Positions 1 to 6,447 of a DNA stretch of 6,705 nucleotides are shown here, piece after piece. The DNA lies in NCBI GenBank assembly GCA_031400775.1, contig JANNQN010000253.1:1-6705 (forward strand), given 5' to 3'. The notes beneath the pieces were generated by a model. It did not search any database and had not been told where the DNA came from. It saw nothing but the letters and a program-made list of their open reading frames with translations. The stretch's first letter is position 1, and every line of letters begins with the position of its first letter. This stretch comes from PALSA-1355 sp031400775 (GTDB lineage: Bacteria > Planctomycetota > Planctomycetia > Pirellulales > PALSA-1355). A program made the position numbers and the translations under genes.

Positions 1-1461
1 GCGTTGCTCGCGGGCATCACGAACACGAACGCGATGCTGTGGGTTTGCACGAATCGAACGCGCCTCTGGACCAGCGCGGGTAGCTGGCAGGCGCCCAGCA
101 ACACGACCTACCATATCAATTACACGGCCATCTTGAACTTCATCAAGAACGTGGGGCCCAATCCGTTTCCATCGCGGCTCCAGTCGGGCCGCATTCTGTA
201 TTACGATTCCATTCCCAACAGCATTTCGGCGACATATCCCCCTTCGGATCTCAACGAGCGGTTCTGGAAGGACTACATCGACTATTGCCTCGGCTTGGTG
301 CAGACGGGTTCGAGCAGTTGGCTGATCATCAATAGCGGCACCGCGGGGCTGGCCGGGTACGGCACCGACTACACCTGGGGCACCGTCAGAATTACGGCCA
401 ACAGCAGCTTGACCGCCAATCCGAAGCCCTACATGCACTATGGCGACAATCCGCTGCGGCCTCGGACGCATTTCTGGTTCGGGCCGCTGAGCATGATTGA
501 CTTCCTGGGGAACTACAACTTGTGGAACCAGGTAAGTCCCGCCAACTCGCGGTTCTGCTGGTGGCCCGGTACGTGCCACGAGGCGCCGATGTATGCCTGC
601 AAGCTGGGCATTCGCGCCGCACTCACCGACGTGGAGACCAATCATCCGAACGACCTGGTGTCGCTGATCTACTTCAGCGCGCCGTCGACGTCGTCCAGCG
701 GTAGCGGGCGCTTCAATCGGGCGCGCGTGGGCCTGAGTCGCGCTTATTCGAACATGCAGGAAGCGCTATGGTATCCGCCTGCGACGATCGGCAATGCCAG
801 TGCCACCGTGCGACCCTACGATTCAAACAACCTGGAAGTGCCGCGGGCGATGGGCAGCACCTGCTACGCGATGGGACTGATGCTGGCTTACAACCAGTTC
901 AGTGCCAATTCGACGCTGGTGAGCTATAACCCGGGCGCTCCGGCTGGCGACGCCGGCGGAATGGGGCGCCGGGGTGCTCAGAAAATCATCATCTTCGAGA
1001 CCGACGGCGCGCCGAACACGACGGCCACCGCCACGCTGAATAACTTGGGAACCGCCAACAGCTACTATCGGGTTCGCTACAACAGCGCGAGCCCGGGCAG
1101 CAGCGAATTTCCCACCGGCGTCAGCAGTTACTCCGACAATTCGTCGACTGTAACGACCCCGCTCTGGAATCTATGCACACAGATTGCCGCTCTCGACACG
1201 GCCAGCCCGCCGGGGCATTCCACGCCCTCGAAACCGGCACTGATTCATTGCATCGGCTTCGGTCCGGTCTTTGCGCCGGGCGCCGCTTCGGCACCCGCCG
1301 CGACCAACTCGCTCAATCAAATGCAAATCCGCGGCAACGTCACCGACAACATGCCGGCCTACAAGATCATTTACGGAAACGAGTCGACCATCGTCGCCAA
1401 TCTACAGACCGCGTTTACGCAGATCATGCAGAGCGGCGTACAGATCTCCCTGATTCAATAG
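1..1461 (+). CDS. VWA-domain protein, TadG-like surface/pilus-associated (5' end missing)
   Basis: The reading frame is open from the first base, so the true start lies upstream; 486 residues are visible. In-frame TTG (4) and ATG (34) codons have no convincing ribosome binding site. The later part reads as a VWA fold. A helix at residues 197-214 (MYACKLGIRAALTDVE) leads into a strand at 218-226 (DLVSLIYFS). GSTCYAMGLMLAY around residue 287 has the threonine expected for the second metal-site (MIDAS) loop. KIIIFETDGAPN from residue 328 is the strand and aspartate of the third loop. The DxSxS motif that would complete the metal site is not visible and presumably lies in the missing N-terminus. 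The protein is rich in N, S, T, W and Y, which suggests an extracytoplasmic location. Such proteins occur in planctomycetes as TadG-like pilus-associated proteins; that role is inferred. The stop overlaps an AGGA used by the next gene. Confidence 0.7.
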   Translation, partial: ALLAGITNTNAMLWVCTNRTRLWTSAGSWQAPSNTTYHINYTAILNFIKNVGPNPFPSRLQSGRILYYDSIPNSISATYPPSDLNERFWKDYIDYCLGLVQTGSSSWLIINSGTAGLAGYGTDYTWGTVRITANSSLTANPKPYMHYGDNPLRPRTHFWFGPLSMIDFLGNYNLWNQVSPANSRFCWWPGTCHEAPMYACKLGIRAALTDVETNHPNDLVSLIYFSAPSTSSSGSGRFNRARVGLSRAYSNMQEALWYPPATIGNASATVRPYDSNNLEVPRAMGSTCYAMGLMLAYNQFSANSTLVSYNPGAPAGDAGGMGRRGAQKIIIFETDGAPNTTATATLNNLGTANSYYRVRYNSASPGSSEFPTGVSSYSDNSSTVTTPLWNLCTQIAALDTASPPGHSTPSKPALIHCIGFGPVFAPGAASAPAATNSLNQMQIRGNVTDNMPAYKIIYGNESTIVANLQTAFTQIMQSGVQISLIQ

Positions 1462-1473
1462 GATCCCCCGAAT

Positions 1474-2247
1474 ATGGATGTTCGTAGTAAGCCGCAAGCC
1501 GCGGCAGTGTTCGAAAAAGTCACGAAAATCTATCGCGTCGGCTGGGGCTCGCGCCGGATCACGGCTCTCGACCAGGTTAGCCTGTCGATTCCCGCCGGCG
1601 AGGTCTTCGGACTCGTCGGTCCCAATCGCTCCGGCAAGACCACGCTGGTCAAGGTGCTGTTGTCGATTTGTCGACCCACCGACGGACGCGTGATGCGGCT
1701 GGGCGCCCCTCTCTCCGACCGAGGCACGCTCGCGCGGGTCGGCTACGTTCACGAAAACCCGTCCTTTCCCCGCTACCTCACCGCGCGGCAGCTCGTCGAA
1801 GGCTACGGGCGTCTCTCGGGCATCAGCAGGCGGCAATCTCGATTGCGCAGCGCGGAACTGCTCGAGCGGGTCGGATTGGCCGACCGCACGCGCGAGGCGA
1901 TCGCGGGATTCAGCAAGGGCATGCTCCAGCGTCTGGCGCTGGCGCAAGCCCTGGTCAACGATCCAGAGTTGCTCGTGCTTGACGAACCCTCCGAAGGCAT
2001 GGACATGCCTGCCCGGCGACTGCTGGCCGAAGTCATCTGCCAGCGCCGCGAGTCGGGTCACAGCGTAATCCTGGTTTCGCACGCGTTGGCCGAGGTCGCC
2101 CGTTTGTGCGACCGAGTGGCGGTGCTGCGAGCCGGCCGCGTGGTGTACACGGGTCGCGTCGAAGATCTGGCGCCGGATTCGGTTGGGTTGGAGAACGCCG
2201 GCATCGAATCGGCCCTCGAGCCGCTTTATGAAGGAGCCCTGGCATGA
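1474..2247 (+). CDS. ABC transporter ATP-binding protein (ABC-2 exporter type)
   Basis: A 257-residue cytoplasmic ATPase that would power the membrane partner encoded next. Motifs in order: Walker A GPNRSGKT at 49-56; a Q-loop region (GYVHENP, 90-96) with glutamate in place of glutamine, as is common in ABC-2 exporters; signature FSKGM at 146-150 in place of LSGGQ; Walker B LLVLDE at 166-171 with catalytic E171; D-loop EGMD at 174-177; switch histidine H203. The length fits a single nucleotide-binding domain with a short C-terminal tail. Arginine at position 52, where glycine is usual (GPNGxGKT), is unusual, but the essential GKT is intact. The ATG at 1474 is chosen because it begins just before the domain and has AGGA ten bases upstream, overlapping the stop of the VWA gene. 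The gene ends in a 4-base overlap with the permease. The substrate cannot be read from the sequence. Confidence 0.93.
   Translation: MDVRSKPQAAAVFEKVTKIYRVGWGSRRITALDQVSLSIPAGEVFGLVGPNRSGKTTLVKVLLSICRPTDGRVMRLGAPLSDRGTLARVGYVHENPSFPRYLTARQLVEGYGRLSGISRRQSRLRSAELLERVGLADRTREAIAGFSKGMLQRLALAQALVNDPELLVLDEPSEGMDMPARRLLAEVICQRRESGHSVILVSHALAEVARLCDRVAVLRAGRVVYTGRVEDLAPDSVGLENAGIESALEPLYEGALA
2231..2247 (+). promoter_or_regulatory. Shine-Dalgarno and ATGA stop/start coupling site
   Basis: AAGGAG (2231-2236) lies seven bases before the permease ATG at 2244, and that ATG overlaps the ATPase stop TGA (2245-2247). This arrangement implies translational coupling and balanced synthesis of the two transporter subunits. 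It also fixes the permease start. Confidence 0.85.
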
Positions 2248-3254
2248 AGGATTCACCGATTCTCGCGACGTTTGTCTGGCTGGTGCGAGACACCTTCCGG
2301 CAATCGCTCGCACAAGGAATATTCTGGGTGCTCTTGGTCATCAGCGCGCTGTCGATCGGCGTTTGCCTGAGCATCAGCGTGGCGGGTCGTCCGACGCTGT
2401 ATCAAGGCGACGAGGCCCCCGATTTCGTTTCGCGGCGCGATCCAGACGCGGCCAACGCCGAAAAGCTCAAATCGTCCGGGGTGATTGTCGCCGATGGCGA
2501 CTTTTCACTGGCATTCGGCGCGATCAAGGTTCCGCTCACCCGCGACACCAAATCGGCGATTCATTTTTTCGAGTTGATCCTGGCCGGCGGAGTGGCCGAC
2601 ACGCTGGGGTTGATGTTGACCTTGATCTGGACGGCCGGATTCCTGCCCAGCTTTCTGGACGGCCGGAATATCAGCGTGCTGCTGGCTAAGCCGGCGCCGC
2701 GCTGGTCGCTCATCCTGGGCAAGTACCTGGGTGTGCTCTGTTTCGTGCTGGTCAACGCCATCTTTTTCGTCGGTGGCACCTGGACGGCGATCGGAGTGCG
2801 GACCGGGTTCTGGGATCCGACGTACCTGCTCTGTATTCCGCTGTTGCTGTTGCACTTTTCGATCTTCTTCGGCTTCTCGGTGCTGTTGGCCGTCTGCACG
2901 CGTAATGCCGTGGTCTGCGTCTTCGGCTCGATCCTGTTTTGGTGCGTCGCCTGGAGCATGAATTTCGGCCGCCACGCGTTCATGACTTCGACCGACCTGG
3001 CGTCCGAGGCGCTGCGCTCTTCCTACCTGAGCGCGATTATCGACTTCGGATACTGGGTGTTGCCCAAGCCGGCCGACCTGGGAATGCTGCTCTTCGGTTC
3101 ATTGGGAGCGGGCAACGATTTTGGCCAGGCGTTCGACATTAGTCTGCTCGAGGCGCACGGATTCTCGATGACGCTGTCGGTCCTCACTTCGCTGGCCTTT
3201 GCCGCGGTCGTGCTGTTCGCCTCGGCCCGCACGTTTCAGGCGACGGACTACTAA
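2244..3254 (+). CDS. ABC-2 type transporter permease
   Basis: A 336-residue integral membrane protein, the partner of the ATPase it overlaps. Hydrophobic stretches suggest about six membrane spans: roughly 25-47, 112-135, 157-180, 194-217, 220-238 and 308-328. A hydrophilic loop of about 60 residues (49-107) separates spans 1 and 2 and probably faces the periplasm. After span 2 the segment LLAKPAPRWSLILGKYLG (146-163) matches the cytoplasmic coupling region typical of ABC-2 permeases, where a K-P-x-x-R motif is followed by GKYLG. The N-terminal charged segment (WLVRDTFRQSLAQ) before span 1 is also typical. The substrate is unknown; related planctomycete pairs are usually annotated only as ABC-2 exporters. 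No T-rich terminator hairpin is seen directly after the stop. Confidence 0.88.
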   Translation: MKDSPILATFVWLVRDTFRQSLAQGIFWVLLVISALSIGVCLSISVAGRPTLYQGDEAPDFVSRRDPDAANAEKLKSSGVIVADGDFSLAFGAIKVPLTRDTKSAIHFFELILAGGVADTLGLMLTLIWTAGFLPSFLDGRNISVLLAKPAPRWSLILGKYLGVLCFVLVNAIFFVGGTWTAIGVRTGFWDPTYLLCIPLLLLHFSIFFGFSVLLAVCTRNAVVCVFGSILFWCVAWSMNFGRHAFMTSTDLASEALRSSYLSAIIDFGYWVLPKPADLGMLLFGSLGAGNDFGQAFDISLLEAHGFSMTLSVLTSLAFAAVVLFASARTFQATDY

Positions 3255-3263
3255 AGTTCTGAC

Positions 3264-3313
3264 TGTCGTGGTTAGCGCTGGTATCGGGTGGCCACGACAA
3301 CTTGTTGTCGTGG
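3264..3313 (+). repeat. Three mutually pairing segments (alternative hairpins)
   Basis: TGTCGTGG occurs at 3264-3271 and again at 3306-3313, and its complement CCACGACA lies between them at 3292-3299. The middle segment can therefore pair with either copy. Pairing with the right copy is stronger: ten base pairs, CCACGACAAC (3292-3301) with GTTGTCGTGG (3304-3313). The right-hand hairpin is part of the larger palindromic element. There is no following T-tract, so this is not a classical terminator. It could affect the mRNA 3' end of the ABC operon. Confidence 0.5.
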
Positions 3314-3414
3314 TGCCGCAGGCACAAGAGGAGCCCGCGCCATCGGCGATTGGTCGCGGGCCGTCTGCCGGACCTCTTGTCGCTGCGCGACCCTGACATT
3401 TGTCGGGGCCACCC
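3286..3414. repeat. 129-bp imperfect palindromic element (REP/MITE-like)
   Basis: The ends form an inverted repeat: GGGTGGCCACGACAA (3286-3300) against TTGTCGGGGCCACCC (3400-3414), 14 of 15 positions paired. The symmetry continues inward. ACAAGAGG (3324-3331) pairs with CCTCTTGT (3373-3380), and GCCCGCG (3333-3339) pairs with CGCGGGC (3355-3361), closing a 15-base loop. The left arm carries its own hairpin (3292-3313). The similarity stops at the outer ends, which gives defined boundaries. No coding potential or transposase is seen within it. It resembles a non-autonomous palindromic repeat, but its copy number in the genome is unknown. Confidence 0.65.
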
Positions 3415-3426
3415 ACGAACTACGAG

Positions 3427-3455
3427 TTCACCTCGTCGACCGTCGCGCGTATACT
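3427..3455 (+). promoter_or_regulatory. Candidate sigma70-like promoter for the APC permease
   Basis: TTCACC (3427-3432) and TATACT (3450-3455) are separated by 17 bases, matching four and five of six consensus positions. Transcription would start near 3462, leaving a leader of about 84 bases. A small dyad GAACT-ACG-AGTTC (3417-3429) touches the -35 box and could be an operator or chance. Confidence 0.45.
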
Positions 3456-3545
3456 GGGCGGCTACCTTCTCCGTATGATCGCGCCCTCGGGCGGGCCATG
3501 GGCCTGTCGAGCTTCCGGTGCGTCGAGCGGAGTCGCGAGGAGCGA

Positions 3546-4949
3546 ATGCCGCCATCCCCTGCTGAAAATGCGCAGCCCCCCGCCGCTGGCGATGCCCCCT
3601 CGCTGACCCGCGGGATTGGACTGCTTCAGGCCACGTCGCTCAACGTGGCCAACATGGTGGGAGTCGGGCCGTTCATCACGATCCCGCTGTTCGTGGCTTC
3701 GATGGGCGGGCCACAGGCGCTGGTGGGCTGGATCGTGGCGGCCGTGCTGGTTCTGTGCGACGGCCTGGTGTGGAGCGAGCTTGGAGCGGCGCTACCCGGC
3801 AGCGGCGGCACGTATCATTTTCTGCGCGAGATTTACGGCCGCTATCCACTGGGCCGGCTGGTAGCGTTTCTGTTCATTTGGCAGTTCCTCATCAGCGGCA
3901 CGCTCGAGCTGGCCTCCGGCTACATCGGCGCCAGCGATTACTTGGGCTACGCCCTGCCTGGGCTGCAAAGCCGGTTTGACGAGTGGGGCATCCCACGCGG
4001 ACTGAGCGTTTGCGCGGCGGCAGCAGCACTCTTGGTAAGCATTTCCTTGTGTCGCCACGTCAACTCACTGGCCTGGCTGGCCGTGATTCTTTGCGCCGGC
4101 ACCCTGATCACGACCTTCACGGTCATCATCGCGGGCATCGCCAACTTCGACGCGTCGCTGATCGAGTTTCCGCCGGATGCCTTTCGCGTGGACCGGATGT
4201 TCATGACCGGCCTGGGCGGCGCCATGTTGATCGCCATCTACGATTATCTCGGCTACTACAACGTCTGCCACATGGGCGATGAGGTCGTGCAGCCGGAGAA
4301 GAACATTCCCCGCGCGGTCATCTTTTCGGTGCTGATCGTGGCCGGCATTTACCTGACTATGAACATTGCCATCCTGGGCGTCGTGCCTTGGCAGCAGGCG
4401 GCCAAGTCGGAGAACATCGCGGCCGACTTCATGGAGAAACTTTACGGCCGGCGGGTAGCGGTCGTTTTTTCTTACTTCATCATCTGGACGGCGCTGGCCT
4501 CGGTGTTCGTAATGACGATGGGTTATTCGCGCATACTTTATGCCGCGGCCCGCAACGGCGATTTTTTTCAGGTGTTTGCCTACCTGCACCCGCGGGGCCG
4601 CTATCCGACCGTGGCGTTGTTATCGCTGGGAACGCTGACCGCCGTGTTTTGCTTCTTCCCGTTGCAAGCCGTGATCGAAGCCGCCGTCATCGTGCGGATC
4701 TTCGTGCAGTTTTTGGGGCAGATTTTTGGCCTGCACCTGTTGCACACGACCCGGCCCGACGTGCGGCTGCCATTTCGGATGTGGTTCTATCCCCTGCCCA
4801 GCCTGATCGCCGTGTCTGGCTGGCTGTTTATCCTGGTTGCCAGGCAGGAATACCTGGTGCCCGCCGGCGTGGTGCTGGCTTCGGGAGCGCTCGTGTACCC
4901 GCTTTGGCGGCGGATTGTCGGCGGAGAGCCAACGGCCGGGGAAAATTGA
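3546..4949 (+). CDS. APC-superfamily amino acid/amine permease
   Basis: A 467-residue inner-membrane transporter with about twelve predicted spans, a normal length for the family. Span 1 contains the broken-helix substrate motif NMVGVGPFITIP (36-47), equivalent to the G-x-G-x-F region of APC transporters. After span 2 comes the conserved WSELGAALPGSGGTYHFLREIYG region (76-98). The family's cytoplasmic signature around span 6 is also clear (Y232 to R256), including GDEVVQPEKNIPRA. Substrate is probably an amino acid or related amine, moved by proton or cation symport or by exchange; this is family knowledge only. The ATG at 3546 is chosen because GAGGAG (3537-3542) precedes it and the conserved region starts about 20 residues in. 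ATG 3498 is an in-frame alternative without a good ribosome site. No metabolic partner gene lies beside it, and it appears to be its own transcription unit. Confidence 0.9.
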   Translation: MPPSPAENAQPPAAGDAPSLTRGIGLLQATSLNVANMVGVGPFITIPLFVASMGGPQALVGWIVAAVLVLCDGLVWSELGAALPGSGGTYHFLREIYGRYPLGRLVAFLFIWQFLISGTLELASGYIGASDYLGYALPGLQSRFDEWGIPRGLSVCAAAAALLVSISLCRHVNSLAWLAVILCAGTLITTFTVIIAGIANFDASLIEFPPDAFRVDRMFMTGLGGAMLIAIYDYLGYYNVCHMGDEVVQPEKNIPRAVIFSVLIVAGIYLTMNIAILGVVPWQQAAKSENIAADFMEKLYGRRVAVVFSYFIIWTALASVFVMTMGYSRILYAAARNGDFFQVFAYLHPRGRYPTVALLSLGTLTAVFCFFPLQAVIEAAVIVRIFVQFLGQIFGLHLLHTTRPDVRLPFRMWFYPLPSLIAVSGWLFILVARQEYLVPAGVVLASGALVYPLWRRIVGGEPTAGEN

Positions 4950-4973
4950 GAAAACGGCCATTCGTGAACTGTC

Positions 4974-4990
4974 GGGGACTGTCCCAATTT
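4974..4990. repeat. GGGACTGTCCC palindrome, copy 1
   Basis: GGGAC-T-GTCCC (4975-4985) is preceded by TCG and followed by AATTT. The same 11-base core recurs at 6238-6248, after the next gene. It lies just downstream of the permease stop. The motif resembles short dispersed palindromes seen between genes in planctomycetes, but genome copy number cannot be judged here. Confidence 0.5.
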
Positions 4991-5000
4991 CCAAGGAAAT
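4987..5000. promoter_or_regulatory. Inverted repeat next to the -35 box (possible operator)
   Basis: ATTTCC-AA-GGAAAT is a perfect 14-base dyad ending two bases before the -35 TTGACA of the PEP-CTERM gene. Its position is suitable for an activator or repressor site. No regulator gene is in the window. Confidence 0.35.
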
Positions 5001-5002
5001 GC

Positions 5003-5032
5003 TTGACAATCGCGCCGCGGCGCAACTAGACT
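5003..5032 (+). promoter_or_regulatory. Sigma70-like promoter of the PEP-CTERM gene
   Basis: A consensus TTGACA (5003-5008) and TAGACT (5027-5032) are separated by 18 bases. The spacer contains a perfect 12-base palindrome, GCGCCGCGGCGC (5012-5023). Transcription would begin around 5039, about 49 bases before the ATG at 5088. This is the best promoter in the window. Confidence 0.6.
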
Positions 5033-5087
5033 CCCCATCGCTGTCATCATTGACATGGGTCAGTGGCATTCCCTAGGAGCAGCGCTA

Positions 5088-6083
5088 ATGTGGAAAACAC
5101 TCGTCGTTTTTCTCTTCGCGGCATTCGTCACCTTCGTCTCTGATGCATACGCCGTCACGATTCCCACCGTCCCGGTCGGCAACGCGGGCAACGCGAACGA
5201 CACGACCGGCTTTGGTGGTGTCAGCTACGCCTATCTGGTTGGCACGACCGAGGTGACCAACGCCCAGTACGTCGAGTTCTTGAACGCCAAGGCCGCCAGC
5301 GATCCGCTGGCCCTGTACAACACGAACATGGGCAGCAACGCCCGCGGCGGGATCACGCAGAGCGGCCTTAGCGGCAGCTTTACCTATGCGGCCAAGACTG
5401 ACATGGGCAACAAGCCGGTGATCTATGCGAGTTGGTACGACGCGATCCGTTTTGCGAACTGGCTGCAAAACAACCAGGGGAGCGGCGACACGGAAACCGG
5501 CGCCTACACGCTTGACGGTGGAACGCCCATTCCTAGCAATGGCTCGAGCATCATCCGAAACGCCGGCGCCACCTGGATGCTGACCAGTGAGGATGAATGG
5601 TACAAGGCGGCGTATCATCAGCCGACGGCACAGGGCGGCGATGCGGACGATTACTGGCTCTATCCCACGGAGAGCAACACGGCGCCCACCATCGCCACTG
5701 CCAATAGTGTGGGCGACATCGGCAATCCGGGGGCCAACGTAGCGAACTACAGTCATGGCGCCGACTGGAACAGCCAGAACGGCAACGTCACGACCGTCGG
5801 CAGCGCGGGACCGTTCAGCGACAGTTTTTACGGCACTGCTGACCAGGGGGGCAATGTGTTTGAGTGGAACGAAGACTTGATTGGCTCATCTCGAGGCATG
5901 CGGGGCGGTGTGTGGGACGGCGGCGCGAGCGGCCTGCGGTCCTCGTTCCGCCTCGACCTCGATCCGTCGGAGGAGGACAACTGGTTCGGATTCCGCGTGG
6001 CAACAATCCCTGAGCCAAGTACGGCAGTGCTGGCGATCCTGGCCTGTGGCATGATGTTGTGGTGGAGAAAACGGTTCAATTAG
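5088..6083 (+). CDS. SUMF1/FGE-like domain protein with PEP-CTERM anchor
   Basis: A 331-residue exported protein. Residues 1-22 form a signal peptide with a likely cleavage after AYA. The body is a formylglycine-generating-enzyme-like (SUMF1) domain: VGTTEVTNAQYVEFLN at 51-66, then ASWYDAIRFANWLQ, TWMLTSEDEWYKAAY, GGNVFEWNEDL, RGGVWDGGASGLRSSFR and NWFGFRVA, all in the family order. The C-terminus is a PEP-CTERM sorting signal: PEP at 308-310, a hydrophobic span at about 312-326, then RKRF. This predicts processing by an exosortase and retention at the envelope or outer surface. The only cysteine is C320 inside the anchor, so the copper-binding cysteine pair of true FGE is absent and sulfatase activation is unlikely. 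A binding or structural role is more plausible, but unproven. ATG 5088 is chosen because AGGAG (5075-5079) lies eight bases upstream and the signal peptide starts there. The in-frame ATG at 5055 has neither. Confidence 0.88.
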   Translation: MWKTLVVFLFAAFVTFVSDAYAVTIPTVPVGNAGNANDTTGFGGVSYAYLVGTTEVTNAQYVEFLNAKAASDPLALYNTNMGSNARGGITQSGLSGSFTYAAKTDMGNKPVIYASWYDAIRFANWLQNNQGSGDTETGAYTLDGGTPIPSNGSSIIRNAGATWMLTSEDEWYKAAYHQPTAQGGDADDYWLYPTESNTAPTIATANSVGDIGNPGANVANYSHGADWNSQNGNVTTVGSAGPFSDSFYGTADQGGNVFEWNEDLIGSSRGMRGGVWDGGASGLRSSFRLDLDPSEEDNWFGFRVATIPEPSTAVLAILACGMMLWWRKRFN

Positions 6084-6113
6084 CCTAGCGAGTTGTTCCG
6101 CGCCTAATTGAAG

Positions 6114-6140
6114 GCCCGTTCAATTCGAGCGGGCTTTTTT
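6114..6140 (+). terminator. Intrinsic terminator after the PEP-CTERM gene
   Basis: GCCCGTTC (6114-6121) pairs with GAGCGGGC (6127-6134), eight pairs including one G-U, around the loop AATTC, and is followed at once by six T residues (6135-6140). It starts 30 bases after the stop codon. Confidence 0.85.
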
Positions 6141-6234
6141 GCTGCGCTAGCCGGCAACACACTAATCACCCAGTTCCCAATTTTGCGATGGCTTCGAGCA
6201 GGGCACCGTGGGGCACGCTGTCGCGTGACGCAGG

Positions 6235-6250
6235 GTCGGGACTGTCCCCC
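6235..6250. repeat. GGGACTGTCCC palindrome, copy 2
   Basis: The core at 6238-6248 is identical to 4975-4985 and is again preceded by GTC. The right flank differs (CCTCT here, AATTT in copy 1). The two copies bracket the PEP-CTERM gene. Confidence 0.5.
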
Positions 6251-6292
6251 TCTCCGAGACAATTCGCGGATAGGCCGTCACCCAGGGCAGGC

Positions 6293-6321
6293 TTCGCTTC
6301 TCCCATCAACTTTGGTAGATT
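6293..6321 (+). promoter_or_regulatory. Weak candidate promoter for the DUF1501 gene
   Basis: TAGATT (6316-6321) resembles a -10 box and the TAGACT used upstream of the PEP-CTERM gene. The hexamer 17 bases before it, TTCGCT (6293-6298), is a poor -35. The position, about 60 bases before the start codon, is reasonable. Confidence 0.22.
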
Positions 6322-6371
6322 AGTCGGCGGTTGCGACAACGTGATCGCTGGCCAACGCCCGCCAAAGATTC

Positions 6372-6447
6372 CCGAGGGTCTCGCGCCATGCCCCCCTTTG
6401 CCTGTGCCGGACCGATCGATCGCCGCGAGTTTATGCGCGTGGGCACG
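6372..6447. repeat. Left arm of a 76-bp perfect inverted repeat
   Basis: This arm covers the leader and first 20 codons of the DUF1501 gene. Its exact reverse complement occupies the last 76 bases of the window (6630-6705). This arm is the authentic copy, because it encodes the expected N-terminus followed by good family sequence. Confidence 0.95.

Larger units (their letters stand above)
6141..6387. other. Non-coding gap before the DUF1501 gene
   Basis: I see no gene here; the overlapping open frames lack family features. It contains CCCAGTTCCCAATTTT (6169-6184), which resembles the CTGTCCCAATTT flank of the first GGGACTGTCCC palindrome and may be a decayed copy. It also contains the second palindrome core (6238-6248) and the probable promoter area of the DUF1501 gene. 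Confidence 0.5.

Noticed and set aside
1402..2313. A 303-codon open frame on the minus strand across the ABC ATPase gene
   Set aside because: It overlaps a gene with all ABC ATPase motifs, and its translation is low-complexity and arginine/glutamine/alanine-rich with no recognisable domain. Long antisense frames are expected opposite high-GC genes.
3255..3320. Intrinsic terminator for the ABC operon
   Set aside because: The CCACGACAAC/GTTGTCGTGG hairpin has no T-tract after it and a two-base loop, so it does not meet the criteria.
3288..3545. An 86-codon N-terminal extension of the permease from GTG 3288
   Set aside because: It would run through the palindromic element and the likely promoter, has no membrane or family features, and the ribosome site and conserved sequence point to ATG 3546.
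4065..4589. Long minus-strand open frame inside the APC permease gene
   Set aside because: The translation is rich in H, D, R and Q, typical of the antisense of a hydrophobic membrane protein; no ribosome site or domain was found.
5055..5087. ATG 5055 as the start of the PEP-CTERM protein
   Set aside because: It has no Shine-Dalgarno and would place eleven extra residues before a normal signal peptide; ATG 5088 has AGGAG at eight bases.
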